A stretch of DNA of 38,666 nucleotides from Streptomyces somaliensis DSM 40738 (GCA_012396115.1 JAAXOU010000013.1:1-38666), one strand, 5' to 3'; counted from the stretch's first letter, positions 25,321 through 32,993 are shown. Notes: generated by a model from the letters alone, not told the origin. Numbers and translations: made by a program.

Positions 25321-27474
25321 TCATCTCGCCAGGAAGCCGCTCAGCGCCTTGCTGCGCATGTCCCGCACCGCCGCCAACTGGTCCAGCAATCGCTGCTCGT
25401 GGACATCGAAGCTCGCCATGGCCGCACCGATGGACCGCTGGGTGTCGAGATCGGGGAGGGCGACGGGCAGCATCTCGAGCACAGCGAGTGAGATGGTCCG
25501 CAGTGCCAGGCTTCCGGTCGAATGCGCATCGAGCCACTCCCGCGCTTCGGAGCTGCGCAGGAATGCCGCCAAGTAGCGGGAGTCGACGGTGCCGGGAGGG
25601 CTGATCACGAAACAGCCGGTGCCGCAGACCCAGCCCCGCTGCTCTTCCCCGACCACGGCACACCGTCCGAGATCACCCCGGCGGGCGATCACGACATCGC
25701 CCGGGTTCACCCGAAACCGGTCGAGCCGTTCGGCATGCTGCTCGGAAATTCGCTTGATGTCGTCCACGAGGAAGCCGATGTCCGAGATGTCCTTCGGCAT
25801 CACCACAGGGACCCCTGGAGCCTCCACATAGTCCTGGGCCCGGATCAAGCTTCCCGAAGGTCCCGCGAGCAACCGCACGGGACGGCCATCGGCTGTCTCC
25901 CCTCCGCCCACCACGTCCTTCAGTGAGAGGTTCTGACATCGGATGCCGTTCTGCGCCAGCTGATCCTGTGCGCCGGCGATCTGCGCCAGCTCCGCCCCGA
26001 ACTCCGACGTCTCGCGGTTACGCCGCTCAAAATCGGCCAGCACGGCGCTCAGGTCCGTGACCCCACCCGGCTCGCTCTCCGTCCTGAGGTAGGTCCGCGG
26101 ATCAAGGTTGCCGGCGTTCTCGATGAGTTCGGCGTAGGTGACCGATCGGGAGAAACCCGGCTCGTCCACCTCCTCCGGGGTTTCGAACCAGAGTCGGAAG
26201 CGTGCGGCGATGCGGCCCACGTCTTCGCTCGCCAGCACGCGGGGCCGCTCCGACGACCGCCCTCCCGCGCCGCGTGCATCGACGAGGATGACGGAATCAC
26301 TTCGGTGCGCCGGACAGGCCCGGCGCCCCCGGCCGAGTACCCAGATGTGCACGGCGATGTTGGTTCCCGCAAAGAGGTACGCGGGCAAGGCGATCACCGC
26401 GAGAACCGCGCCCCGGGCCACCATCTTCTGGCGGATCAGCGCCTCTGCCCCTCCCGCCCAAGCCGCCCGCGCAGGCATCACGACCGCCGCAATCCCACCT
26501 TCCTTCAGTTGGGACCAAGCGAGCTGCAACCAGGCGAAGTTGGCACTCGACTCCGGAGGCGCGACGAACTGTCGCCGTTCCCACCCGTCGATCCGCTGGT
26601 TGAACGGCGGATTGCTCAACACCCGGTCCACACGGCCCAGATTCCGGTCCCTCAACAGCATCGCCGGGTCCGCCAGCCCCACTTGCGGCGCGCTCACCCT
26701 GTGCAGGGCCAGGTTCAGCATCGCCGGGCGCACGTTGGCCCGATCCACCGCGTACGCCTCGAACGAGTTGTCACCGACCGACCCCCTCGCGGCCAGGTAC
26801 CGAGCAGCAGCCGCGAGCACGCTTCCGGTGCCACAGGCCGGGTCCATGATTCGGTCCCCCGCACGCGGGCCGGCCAGATCCGCGAGCAGATCAGCGACCC
26901 CGCGCGGTGTGTAGAACTCCCCTCCCGGCAACGCCCCTTCTTCCGCGTGCCGCTGGAGCAACAGCTCGCAGACGTCGGCCACCGCGACCTCTCCGAAGCC
27001 GGGGCTCCGATCCAGCGCCGCGACGAAAGCCGTCATCCAGGCGGCGTCGTCCGGCCCGCTCCCAAGATCGAGGTCAGCCGGCCACGGTAGCGGAAAACCC
27101 GGACGCCGGGCCGCCTCCTGCAGAGCGCCCCGCAGCTCGGCCACCGGAGAGAAACCGACGGCGGCCTCCGCCGAGGCACGCTTCCACCGCTTCACGAAAT
27201 CGCCCTCGGCCTGGCCTTTCTCCTCCGCGAAGGCGGCGAGCACCAGGATCGCCAGCATCGCGTCGAGGTCGCCGGCCGTACCCCGGCCACGCCGGTAGGG
27301 CGCGTACGCCCGCCACAGCCGGTCGGCGACCTCTGCTGCCGGGTCTTCCGCTTCTTCGATCATCGAGCACCCCTCCTCGAAGTCCTTCTCGTTCCACTTC
27401 GCCCGGTCGACGAAGTACGCCGCAGCGGTGGCCGCGATCAGTCGGTGCCACCGCGATGTCGTCCCGTGCTCCAC
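25321..27474 (-). CDS. Type I-like adenine DNA methylase fused to a specificity domain
   Basis: A 717-residue HsdM-S fusion. The N-terminal helical domain (about 45-170) is followed by the N6-adenine methylase core, with motif I DPACGTGS (211-218) and motif IV NPPF (288-291). Residues about 500-717 form an HsdS-like target-recognition domain ending in LPDLDTQRSIGAAMASFDVHEQRLLDQLAAVRDMRSKAL, the usual coiled-coil half-unit. There is a single recognition half. Two starts are possible. The GTG at 27474 is the most upstream, and its first 37 codons keep strong G/C third positions. The ATG at 27361-27363 has a near-perfect GAGGAGGGG 6 nt upstream. No restriction subunit lies nearby, so the enzyme may be a solitary methylase or part of a non-classical system. 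Confidence 0.88.
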   Translation of the reverse strand: MEHGTTSRWHRLIAATAAAYFVDRAKWNEKDFEEGCSMIEEAEDPAAEVADRLWRAYAPYRRGRGTAGDLDAMLAILVLAAFAEEKGQAEGDFVKRWKRASAEAAVGFSPVAELRGALQEAARRPGFPLPWPADLDLGSGPDDAAWMTAFVAALDRSPGFGEVAVADVCELLLQRHAEEGALPGGEFYTPRGVADLLADLAGPRAGDRIMDPACGTGSVLAAAARYLAARGSVGDNSFEAYAVDRANVRPAMLNLALHRVSAPQVGLADPAMLLRDRNLGRVDRVLSNPPFNQRIDGWERRQFVAPPESSANFAWLQLAWSQLKEGGIAAVVMPARAAWAGGAEALIRQKMVARGAVLAVIALPAYLFAGTNIAVHIWVLGRGRRACPAHRSDSVILVDARGAGGRSSERPRVLASEDVGRIAARFRLWFETPEEVDEPGFSRSVTYAELIENAGNLDPRTYLRTESEPGGVTDLSAVLADFERRNRETSEFGAELAQIAGAQDQLAQNGIRCQNLSLKDVVGGGETADGRPVRLLAGPSGSLIRAQDYVEAPGVPVVMPKDISDIGFLVDDIKRISEQHAERLDRFRVNPGDVVIARRGDLGRCAVVGEEQRGWVCGTGCFVISPPGTVDSRYLAAFLRSSEAREWLDAHSTGSLALRTISLAVLEMLPVALPDLDTQRSIGAAMASFDVHEQRLLDQLAAVRDMRSKALSGFLAR

Positions 27475-28171
27475 ATCGCCTCATTCGGCAGTTCGATGAA
27501 CGCCTTCGCGACTTCAAGTCCGCCGGAACCTCATGCGCAGCACCGCTGCGCGGTGTCACTTTCTCCATCATTCGCCACTCTCGGCACCCGAGGGCTCCGC
27601 ATGACAGCTAGATTAGCGGCAGATTGCCCTGCTCCAATGAAGCGGCGCATCAAGTGGAGACTGAACCGCCTGCTTGCGCAGTGCGACTGCGCAAAGCCTC
27701 CTCAGGCAAGGCCGCAGCTCCGGCCGCCAGCCCGCCGGACCGGATCGCAGCAGCGGGGCATCGGGAAAAGGGACGGGTGTGGCGCACATCACTTCGGGGG
27801 GTGAGGCTCTCCAGTGCACGGACGGCCCCATGGCCCCTCGACCGGGTCCACGAAGCGCCCCTGATCGACCGGGCCGGAGCACGTGCCGTCGATGGACGAG
27901 ACCGCGGCTCGAGCCGAGTCGTCCGTCGCCGACGCCCCGGAGACGAAGACACCGAGCGGGTCCCGCGTGAAGGAGCGGCCGGCCCGTTCGCTGACGCGTT
28001 CCTCCGAGGCGCTCTCCTTGCTCCTGCACAACGACCCCGGAGTGGCGGCTCGCACCGAAGGGTCCCCCCGCGGTCGTCCTGGCCTCCGGCCGAGGCGACC
28101 GGTCGAAGGTCTGCGAGCAGTGCGTGATCACCGGGGAGACATGAGCACTGCCGACTCCTGGGTTCGCGAGT
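27475..28171. other. Gene-poor, decayed stretch with repeat copy 2
   Basis: No intact gene is supported. The minus-strand frame ending at 27789 (about 88 codons, with segments FVSGASATDDSARAAVSS and GRFVDPVEGPWG) has coding-like third positions but no ribosome site or recognisable family; it overlaps repeat copy 2 and may be debris of an older gene. The region 27475-27640 between the methylase start and this debris is A/T-richer than the neighbourhood and probably holds the methylase promoter, but no clear hexamers are seen. Confidence 0.45.
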
Positions 28172-28180
28172 TCACCGGCA
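27967..28180. repeat. Diverged direct repeat, copy 2
   Basis: Collinear with 24115-24320 in the same orientation, so the two copies flank the methylase/RAMA/membrane-protein cassette. Matching words include CTCCTG...AACGACC (28021-28035), GGCGGCTCGC (28044-28053), CGGTCGAAG (28100-28108), and GTGATCACC...GAGCACTGCCGAC...GGGTTCG (28122-28167). Copy 2 abuts the broken DUF255 fragment directly. Confidence 0.55.
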
Positions 28181-28330
28181 CCAGTGGCAGGCGCTGCACC
28201 CGACGCTCGGGAACACGGGGACGTCGCGCCGCCGGGCCCCCTCGAACGCGCCCGCCCCCCAGGGCCACCAGTCGACGGGGTTGTCCGCGTGGTGGAGGAG
28301 GTACGGGGACGTGGCCCGTGCGGGTCGGTT
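28172..28330 (-). pseudogene. 5' fragment of a DUF255 thioredoxin-fold gene
   Basis: About 52 codons closely match the N-terminus of the intact DUF255 protein at 20375-22399: [18 protein letters not shown], then [11 protein letters not shown] and the CHWC redox motif. The start codon is lost (the matching Met position is a Ser codon), and a stop codon comes one residue after CHWC. The remaining 620 residues of the family are missing, so this cannot be functional. It sits at the far end of the methylase island in the same orientation as the intact gene. Confidence 0.8.
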
Positions 28331-28572
28331 GGACGTGCCCCCGTCCTCGCGCACCGGCCCCCGCTCCCGTCCGTGCGCCACGGAGGCGGTGCGCGAACGG
28401 GCCGCGGGGGCGGCGGCCCGGAGACGTACGGCGGGTGCGGCGGGTACGGCTCCGACGCCGGGCCTGGCCGGGGCGGGCTGGCGCCGGCGGCACGACCCCT
28501 CCCGGGCTCCTCGCGCCGCACGCGGCTCCTGGGGCCGGGACCGCCAGGGCCGCCGGGGCGCACGCGCCGCCA

Positions 28573-29718
28573 TCAGCCGCCGGAGGCGGCGTGCCGGGGG
28601 CTCCCCGGTGGCGCGGCGCCGCCCGGGGGACCGCCCCGCGGTACCGCGCCGCGCGGGCCGGGAGCGCCCCGGGACCGGAGGCCGAGGAGGTATCCGGCCT
28701 GGAAGCGGCTCTGGGCGCCGAGCCCCTCCATCAGCTCGGCGATGTGCCGCCGGCAGGTCCGCAGCGACATCCCCAGTCGCCGGGCGATCAGTTCGTCCTT
28801 GGCCCCGCTGGCCAGTCGCGCGGCGATGGCGTCCTGCAACTGGGCCGAGGTGGCGGCGGAGTAGGAGGTGGCGAACGGCTCGGCGAGGTTCCACGCGTGG
28901 TGGAAGATCGAACGGAGGAAGGCCACGGCGGACGGCTCGCGCAGGACCACGGCCGCGTCGGGGTCGTCCCACACCGGCAGGAACGCCGTGGCGCGGTCGA
29001 AGACCACCATCTTGCCGAACAGTTCGCCCAGGGTGCGGACCTCCGCGCCGGCCGCGGTCACCGCGTGCACGTACGCCTGCGTGCCCGCGCTGTGCCGGGC
29101 CGTGTGCTGGTAGAGGGTGAGCAGCCGTACGCCGCGGCGCAGCATCTCCAGGTCCCTGGGGAGGGCGCGCTCGAGGTGGGCGGGCGGGCGCCCGCCCCCG
29201 GGCTGCACGGTGAGCACCTCCTCGGTGCAGCGGGCCGCGGCGTCGGAGATCAGCATCATGACCTGGTCGCGGGACCCGACCACCTCGATGGCGCCGGTGC
29301 CGGTCCCCCGCCGGTACGCCTCCTCGTACAGCGGGACCAGCGAGCCGAGCCTCTGCCGGGTCCGTTCCAGGATCTCCAGACGGTGCCGCAGCGCGCTCTC
29401 CTCCGGGCCCACCAGTTCGGCCGCGGCGGCGTGGGGGCTGACCGCGCGCAGCCGCGCGGGCGGCTCACCGGGGTCGTGGACCACCAGGTGGTGGCGCGCC
29501 AGTTCGGCGGCGGCCCGTCCGGCCTCCTCCTCGTCCAGGTCGAGCGCGGCGGCCAGGGCGGCCGCCGTCGCCGGCCCGTGTTCCAGGAGCCGGGTGTACA
29601 ACCGGACCGCCACCGGGCCGAGCCCCTCGGACCCGGGCGCCCGTCCCGGCTCGGGGAGCGGCGGCCGTAACCCGCCCCGCTCCCCGCCGGACGCCCCCCT
29701 TTCATGCGTTCCGTCCAC
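28573..29718 (-). CDS. TrmB/LuxR-type transcriptional regulator
   Basis: A 381-residue regulator from a GTG at 29716-29718 preceded by GGGGAG; the frame stays open further upstream but loses coding character. The N-terminal winged helix ([40 protein letters not shown]) resembles TrmB. The middle is a phospholipase D/TrmB-like sensor region ([34 protein letters not shown]). Near the C-terminus is a LuxR/GerE helix-turn-helix ([36 protein letters not shown]), then a low-complexity Pro/Gly tail. It is divergent from the 61-codon secreted peptide gene with a 156-nt shared intergenic region, the usual setting for a local regulator. Confidence 0.85.
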   Translation of the reverse strand: MDGTHERGASGGERGGLRPPLPEPGRAPGSEGLGPVAVRLYTRLLEHGPATAAALAAALDLDEEEAGRAAAELARHHLVVHDPGEPPARLRAVSPHAAAAELVGPEESALRHRLEILERTRQRLGSLVPLYEEAYRRGTGTGAIEVVGSRDQVMMLISDAAARCTEEVLTVQPGGGRPPAHLERALPRDLEMLRRGVRLLTLYQHTARHSAGTQAYVHAVTAAGAEVRTLGELFGKMVVFDRATAFLPVWDDPDAAVVLREPSAVAFLRSIFHHAWNLAEPFATSYSAATSAQLQDAIAARLASGAKDELIARRLGMSLRTCRRHIAELMEGLGAQSRFQAGYLLGLRSRGAPGPRGAVPRGGPPGGAAPPGSPRHAASGG

Positions 29719-29874
29719 TTTCGCTCCCCTTCCTCTTCGTGCCACGCACCTTGCTGAGGGCCACTTCCCCTGGACCGGGAGGTCTTTCCCCGGCGATTCT
29801 TGGAGCACCGGAGAGAAAGCCGTCAGCAGGATTCTCCACTCGCAATTCAGGTCCCAGGTTCCCAGGAGTGCGGA

Positions 29875-30060
29875 ATGAAATTCACCCGATTCTTTTGTGC
29901 GGCGGTCATGGCCACGGCCGTGGTGGGGGGCCTCGCGGCCGGAGCGGCGCCCGGCGCCGGTTCCGGTGCGATCGCCGCCTGGTCCCCGACCGGGTGCGAG
30001 GCCCGCCCGGGGGACACCGAGTGGACCAATCCCGCGGTCGACTGCCCTCCGGTCCAGTAG
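29875..30060 (+). CDS. Small secreted two-cysteine peptide
   Basis: A 61-residue precursor: signal peptide (MKFTRFFCAAVMATAVVGG, hydrophobic to about residue 25), Gly/Ala spacer, and a mature part of about 27-35 residues (AWSPTGCEARPGDTEWTNP then AVDCPPVQ) with two Cys that could form a disulfide. The ribosome site AGGAG lies 6 nt before the ATG. It is the first gene divergent from the TrmB/LuxR-type regulator. It could be a signalling peptide sensed by the system, a toxin-like effector, or a secreted product of unknown role. Too short for homology by eye. Confidence 0.7.
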   Translation: MKFTRFFCAAVMATAVVGGLAAGAAPGAGSGAIAAWSPTGCEARPGDTEWTNPAVDCPPVQ

Positions 30061-30116
30061 AGCCCCCACGGCCCCGCCGCGTTCCCGCTTCCCACGAAAA
30101 CCGCTGGAAAAGTCCG

Positions 30117-30314
30117 ATGCCGAATCCATCCCCGGGCTGCCGAGGGAACCGTTTCCCCTGGTGGCCGACCGTCTCGGCGTTCTGCGCCGGATGCGTCGCG
30201 GTCCTGCTGTACCGGCGGGCCGCCGATCTCCCCCCTCCCCCGACGGACCGTCACAGCGACGGCCGCCACTCCTTCCCGGACGACCCCGTCGCCTACCCCA
30301 GCACGTCCTGGTGA
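30117..30314 (+). CDS. Small single-helix membrane peptide
   Basis: A 65-residue frame with 88% G/C at third positions (57 of 65 codons counted), consistent with real coding. One hydrophobic segment (WWPTVSAFCAGCVAVLLY, about 15-32) is flanked by a basic residue cluster (YRRA) and a polar Pro/Asp-rich tail ending STSW. The ribosome site before the ATG is weak (GGAAAAG). It lies 56 nt after the secreted peptide gene. No family is recognised. A hairpin follows 66 nt past its stop codon. Confidence 0.5.
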   Translation: MPNPSPGCRGNRFPWWPTVSAFCAGCVAVLLYRRAADLPPPPTDRHSDGRHSFPDDPVAYPSTSW

Positions 30315-30379
30315 CCGACGGCCCCCGTCCGCCCCGCCGGTCCGGGGACGGCGAGCAGGCCGACCGCCCCATGCGGAAG

Positions 30380-30398
30380 GGCCTTTCGGAAAAAGGCC
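30380..30398 (+). terminator. Hairpin between the peptide genes and the secreted paralogues
   Basis: GGCCTTT (30380-30386) and AAAGGCC (30392-30398) form a perfect 7-bp stem with a 5-nt loop. It could partly end the peptide transcript or separate its level from the downstream secreted protein gene. Confidence 0.4.
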
Positions 30399-30542
30399 GG
30401 CCACGGTGCCGCCCGATTCCCCCCGGAATTCCCACCCAAGCCGCGGCGTCCGTCCGCGCGTTCCCGCAGTGAAACCACGCCAGCGGCCCACCGGCCGCTG
30501 CCGCGGAAAACACCCGGATAAAACACCAAGAGGAGAAGAACC

Positions 30543-31067
30543 ATGTCGATCAACCGCAAGCGCACGGCCATGATGGTGATCAGCTCCGTCGCCGCCGCCG
30601 GCGTCCTGCTGCCCGCCACCGCCTCCCACGCCGCCGAGGTGCCCGCGGACCGGTCCCGGCCGGTCGCGGTCCAGCCGGAGGCGCCGAGCACGATCAACGG
30701 CCGCGGGCGGGTCGAGGTGATCACCAAGATCATCGAGCTCACCACCAAGCTGTACGAAGTCGTCAACAACGCCATCGAGCGCAACCAGAACCGATCGGGC
30801 TACGTGAAGTCCCTGATGGAGGGCTCCTTCTACGAGGCCGGCCAGCGCTACAACGTCATGGTCATCAACGACGCCAACCGCTACAGCAGCAACCTCCACG
30901 GCGTCGTGTACGACGCCAAGGTCAGCGGCCACCACGGCACCTACCGGGTGATCGTCTTCGAGTCGGGCCAGTTCACCAACCACGGCGACGGGGGCTGGAT
31001 CAACTGGGCCTTCCGCGGCTGGTTCGACCGCGACGGCGGCTACGTGAACTTCCGCCGCTCCTGGTGA
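30543..31067 (+). CDS. Secreted protein of unknown function, paralogue A
   Basis: A 174-residue exported protein with a signal peptide ending ASHA-AE (about residue 31). A linker is followed by a helical region (VITKIIELTTKLYEVVNNAIERNQ) and a C-terminal beta-rich domain. That domain ends VFESGQFTNHGDGGWINW, then AFRGWFDRDGGYVNF and RRSW at the very end. An excellent ribosome site (AAGAGGAGAAG) precedes the ATG. It shares its C-terminal motif with the next gene, 80 nt downstream, which is plainly a tandem paralogue. I cannot name the family. Gly, Trp and Asn enrichment and the lack of Cys in the mature part suggest a compact beta-domain for extracellular or wall binding. Confidence 0.85.
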   Translation: MSINRKRTAMMVISSVAAAGVLLPATASHAAEVPADRSRPVAVQPEAPSTINGRGRVEVITKIIELTTKLYEVVNNAIERNQNRSGYVKSLMEGSFYEAGQRYNVMVINDANRYSSNLHGVVYDAKVSGHHGTYRVIVFESGQFTNHGDGGWINWAFRGWFDRDGGYVNFRRSW

Positions 31068-31147
31068 CCGGCCGCACCGCACCCCGGCCCCGCACTCCGC
31101 ACACCCTTCCCCCGGACCACGGTCCCCGCACAGCAGGAGGTCCCGCC

Positions 31148-31669
31148 ATGCGCCGCACGACCACCCTCACCGCACTCGCCCTGACCACCGCCGTCCTGAC
31201 CGGAGCCGCCGCGCTCCCGGCCCAGGCCGCCGAGCGCCCCGCCGTCCCCGCCGCCGCGTCCTCCACCGCCCCCGCGGCCCCGGAGGGCGGCCCCGAAGCC
31301 GCCGGCAAGAGCGTCACCGTCAACGTCTCCATGGACCAGCTCGGCCGCGGCCGCGCTATCGCCGACGCCCTGCGCAGCATCGACACCGACGACCGCGGCG
31401 CGTTCGTCCAGAAGGCGGTCGACAAGGCGTTCGAAGCGGCTGGGGGCTGGCACAACGTCATGCTGTTCAACCTGAGCCAGAACTACGACGACCGGTTCCA
31501 GGGCACCCGGTTCTACGCCAACGTCAAGTGGGGGAACATCCACTACGGCCTCTGGGTCTTCGAGTCCGGGGAGTTCACCAACAAGGGCGACGGGGGCTGG
31601 ATCAACTGGGGCTTCCGCGGCTGGTACGAGCGCAACGGCGGCCACGTGAAGTTCAACCGCTCCTGGTGA
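31148..31669 (+). CDS. Secreted protein of unknown function, paralogue B
   Basis: A 173-residue exported protein with a signal peptide ending PAQA-AE (about residue 28). An Ala/Pro-rich linker is followed by a charged helical region (GRGRAIADALRSIDTDDRGAF) and the same C-terminal domain as paralogue A. That domain contains VMLFNLSQNYDDRFQG, YANVKWGNIHYGLWVFESGEF, then TNKGDGGWINWGFRGWYERNG and a final NRSW. The core ESG-x-FTN-x-GDGGWINW-x-FRGW is almost unchanged while the N-terminal halves differ. The ribosome site AGGAGG lies 8 nt before the ATG. The gene is followed by a 12-bp hairpin. Confidence 0.85.
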   Translation: MRRTTTLTALALTTAVLTGAAALPAQAAERPAVPAAASSTAPAAPEGGPEAAGKSVTVNVSMDQLGRGRAIADALRSIDTDDRGAFVQKAVDKAFEAAGGWHNVMLFNLSQNYDDRFQGTRFYANVKWGNIHYGLWVFESGEFTNKGDGGWINWGFRGWYERNGGHVKFNRSW

Positions 31670-31728
31670 CGCGGCGCGGGGGCGCCGACCGCGGCCCCCG
31701 CCGCGGCGGACCGCCCCCGCCCCCTTCC

Positions 31729-31763
31729 GGCTCCCCCGGGTCCTCGACCGGCCCGGGGGAGCC
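31729..31763. terminator. 12-bp hairpin between paralogue B and the small membrane gene
   Basis: GGCTCCCCCGGG (31729-31740) and CCCGGGGGAGCC (31752-31763) pair perfectly with an 11-nt loop. It lies between the convergent stops at 31669 and 31883 and marks the right edge of the secreted-protein cassette. Confidence 0.6.
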
Positions 31764-31882
31764 GTCGGGCGCCCGTGCCGTATCCGGGGGCGGGGCGGCC
31801 GCACGCCCGACCGGGGCTCCCTGCGCCGCGAGGGGCCCGTACCGGGCACGGGCCCGCACGCGCTCCCCGTCGCGGCGGGGGG

Positions 31883-32119
31883 TCACTCCCCCGCGGGCTT
31901 CCCGGCCGGGGCGGACGACGGTGCCGGCTTCTCGGGGGCCTCCTCGAAGTCGACGCGGTTCATGTGCCGGTTCATCGACTTCATCAGGGCCCACACGGCG
32001 ACGGCCATGGCGGCGAAGACGACGAAGCCGAGGACGCCGGGCGTCACCTTGTTCTTGTCCAGCTCGGCGGCGAGGGGGACGAGCTGGGTCAGTGCCTGGT
32101 GTGCGCTCATGTCAGACAT
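31883..32119 (-). CDS. Small single-helix membrane protein after mca
   Basis: A 78-residue protein with one membrane helix (VLGFVVFAAMAVAVWALMKSM, about 29-49) followed by a basic/acidic Pro-Ala-rich cytoplasmic tail. The ATG at 32119 overlaps the mca stop by 8 nt (an alternative ATG is at 32110), so it is probably translated from the mca transcript. Its role is unknown; its position directly downstream of mca appears to be a usual arrangement in streptomycetes, though I state this from memory. Confidence 0.8.
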   Translation of the reverse strand: MSDMSAHQALTQLVPLAAELDKNKVTPGVLGFVVFAAMAVAVWALMKSMNRHMNRVDFEEAPEKPAPSSAPAGKPAGE

Positions 32120-32993
32120 TGTCCCGGATGCCCGCGAAGAGGTCGTTCTCGGGGATGGCGGTGTCCACGAGGGACCTGGCCAGCTCGTACTCCTCCGTCG
32201 GCCAGACCTCCTTCTGGATCTCCATCGGGACGCGGAACCAGCCGCCGTCCGGGTCGATCTGCGTGCGGTGGGCGATCAGCGCCCTGTCGCGCGTCTCGAA
32301 GAAGTCGGCGCACGGGACGTACGTGGTGAGCGTGCGCTCGGGGCGCCGGGACTCGTCCCAGCGCTGCAGCCACTCCCCGTACGGCGACTCCAGGCCGCAC
32401 TCCAGCAGCGCCTCGTGCAGCGCCCGGGTGCGCTGGCGGTTGAAGCCCTGGTTGTAGTAGAGCTTCAGCGGCTGCCAGACCGGGCCGAACTCCGACTCCG
32501 GGTACTTCTCGGGGTCGGCCGCGCCCTCGAAGGCCACCATCGTGATCTTGTGGGTCATGATGTGGTCGGGGTGCGGGTACCCGCCGTTCTCGTCGTAGGT
32601 GGTGATCACCTGCGGGCGGAACGCCCGGACGGACCTGACCAGGCGCCCGGCGGCCTTGTCGATGTCCTCCAGGGCGAAGCAGCCCTGCGGGAGCGGGGGC
32701 AGCGGGTCTCCCTCGGGGAGCCCGGAGTCGACGAAGCCGAGCCACTCCTGCCGGACGCCCAGGATCTCCCGGGCCTCGTCCATCTCCTTGCGGCGCACCT
32801 CGTGGATGTTCTCCTCGACGTACGGGTCGCCCTGGAGCTTCGGGTTGAGGACGGAGCCGCGCTCGCCGCCCGTGCACGTCACGACGAGCACGTCCACCCC
32901 CTCGGACACGTACTTGGCCATCGTGGCCGCGCCCTTGCTCGACTCGTCGTCGGGATGGGCGTGCACCGCCATCAGTCGCAGCTGCTCAGTCAA
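32112..32993 (-). CDS. mca: Mycothiol conjugate amidase (Mca)
   Basis: A 293-residue zinc amidase of the LmbE/PIG-L family. It cleaves mycothiol S-conjugates of toxins to a mercapturic acid and GlcN-Ins, a detoxification step specific to actinobacteria. Zinc-site residues are visible as HAHPDDE (His13, Asp16) and PHPDH (His144). The family hallmark TGGERG is at about 41-46. Length and content separate it from MshB. The start is a TTG at 32991-32993 preceded by GAGGA at good spacing. The divergent upstream gene encodes DUF4307. Confidence 0.95.
   Translation of the reverse strand: MTEQLRLMAVHAHPDDESSKGAATMAKYVSEGVDVLVVTCTGGERGSVLNPKLQGDPYVEENIHEVRRKEMDEAREILGVRQEWLGFVDSGLPEGDPLPPLPQGCFALEDIDKAAGRLVRSVRAFRPQVITTYDENGGYPHPDHIMTHKITMVAFEGAADPEKYPESEFGPVWQPLKLYYNQGFNRQRTRALHEALLECGLESPYGEWLQRWDESRRPERTLTTYVPCADFFETRDRALIAHRTQIDPDGGWFRVPMEIQKEVWPTEEYELARSLVDTAIPENDLFAGIRDNV

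Noticed and set aside
27789..28055. 88-codon minus-strand frame upstream of the methylase
   Set aside because: Coding-like third positions but no start signal, no family, and it overlaps the decayed repeat; probably gene debris.
24115..28180. Ketosynthase-like C-terminal reading of the repeats (AFTNPVVGGAHTSLVVTRF-type string on the minus strand)
   Set aside because: The short string resembles a ketosynthase end, but the order of the other segments does not fit the family and the second copy has lost the pattern. I kept only the repeat call.
28172..28215. DUF397-like start ([13 protein letters not shown]) on the plus strand at repeat copy 2
   Set aside because: Copy 1 lacks a comparable frame, the following residues do not show DUF397 motifs, and the sequence is antisense to the DUF255 fragment.
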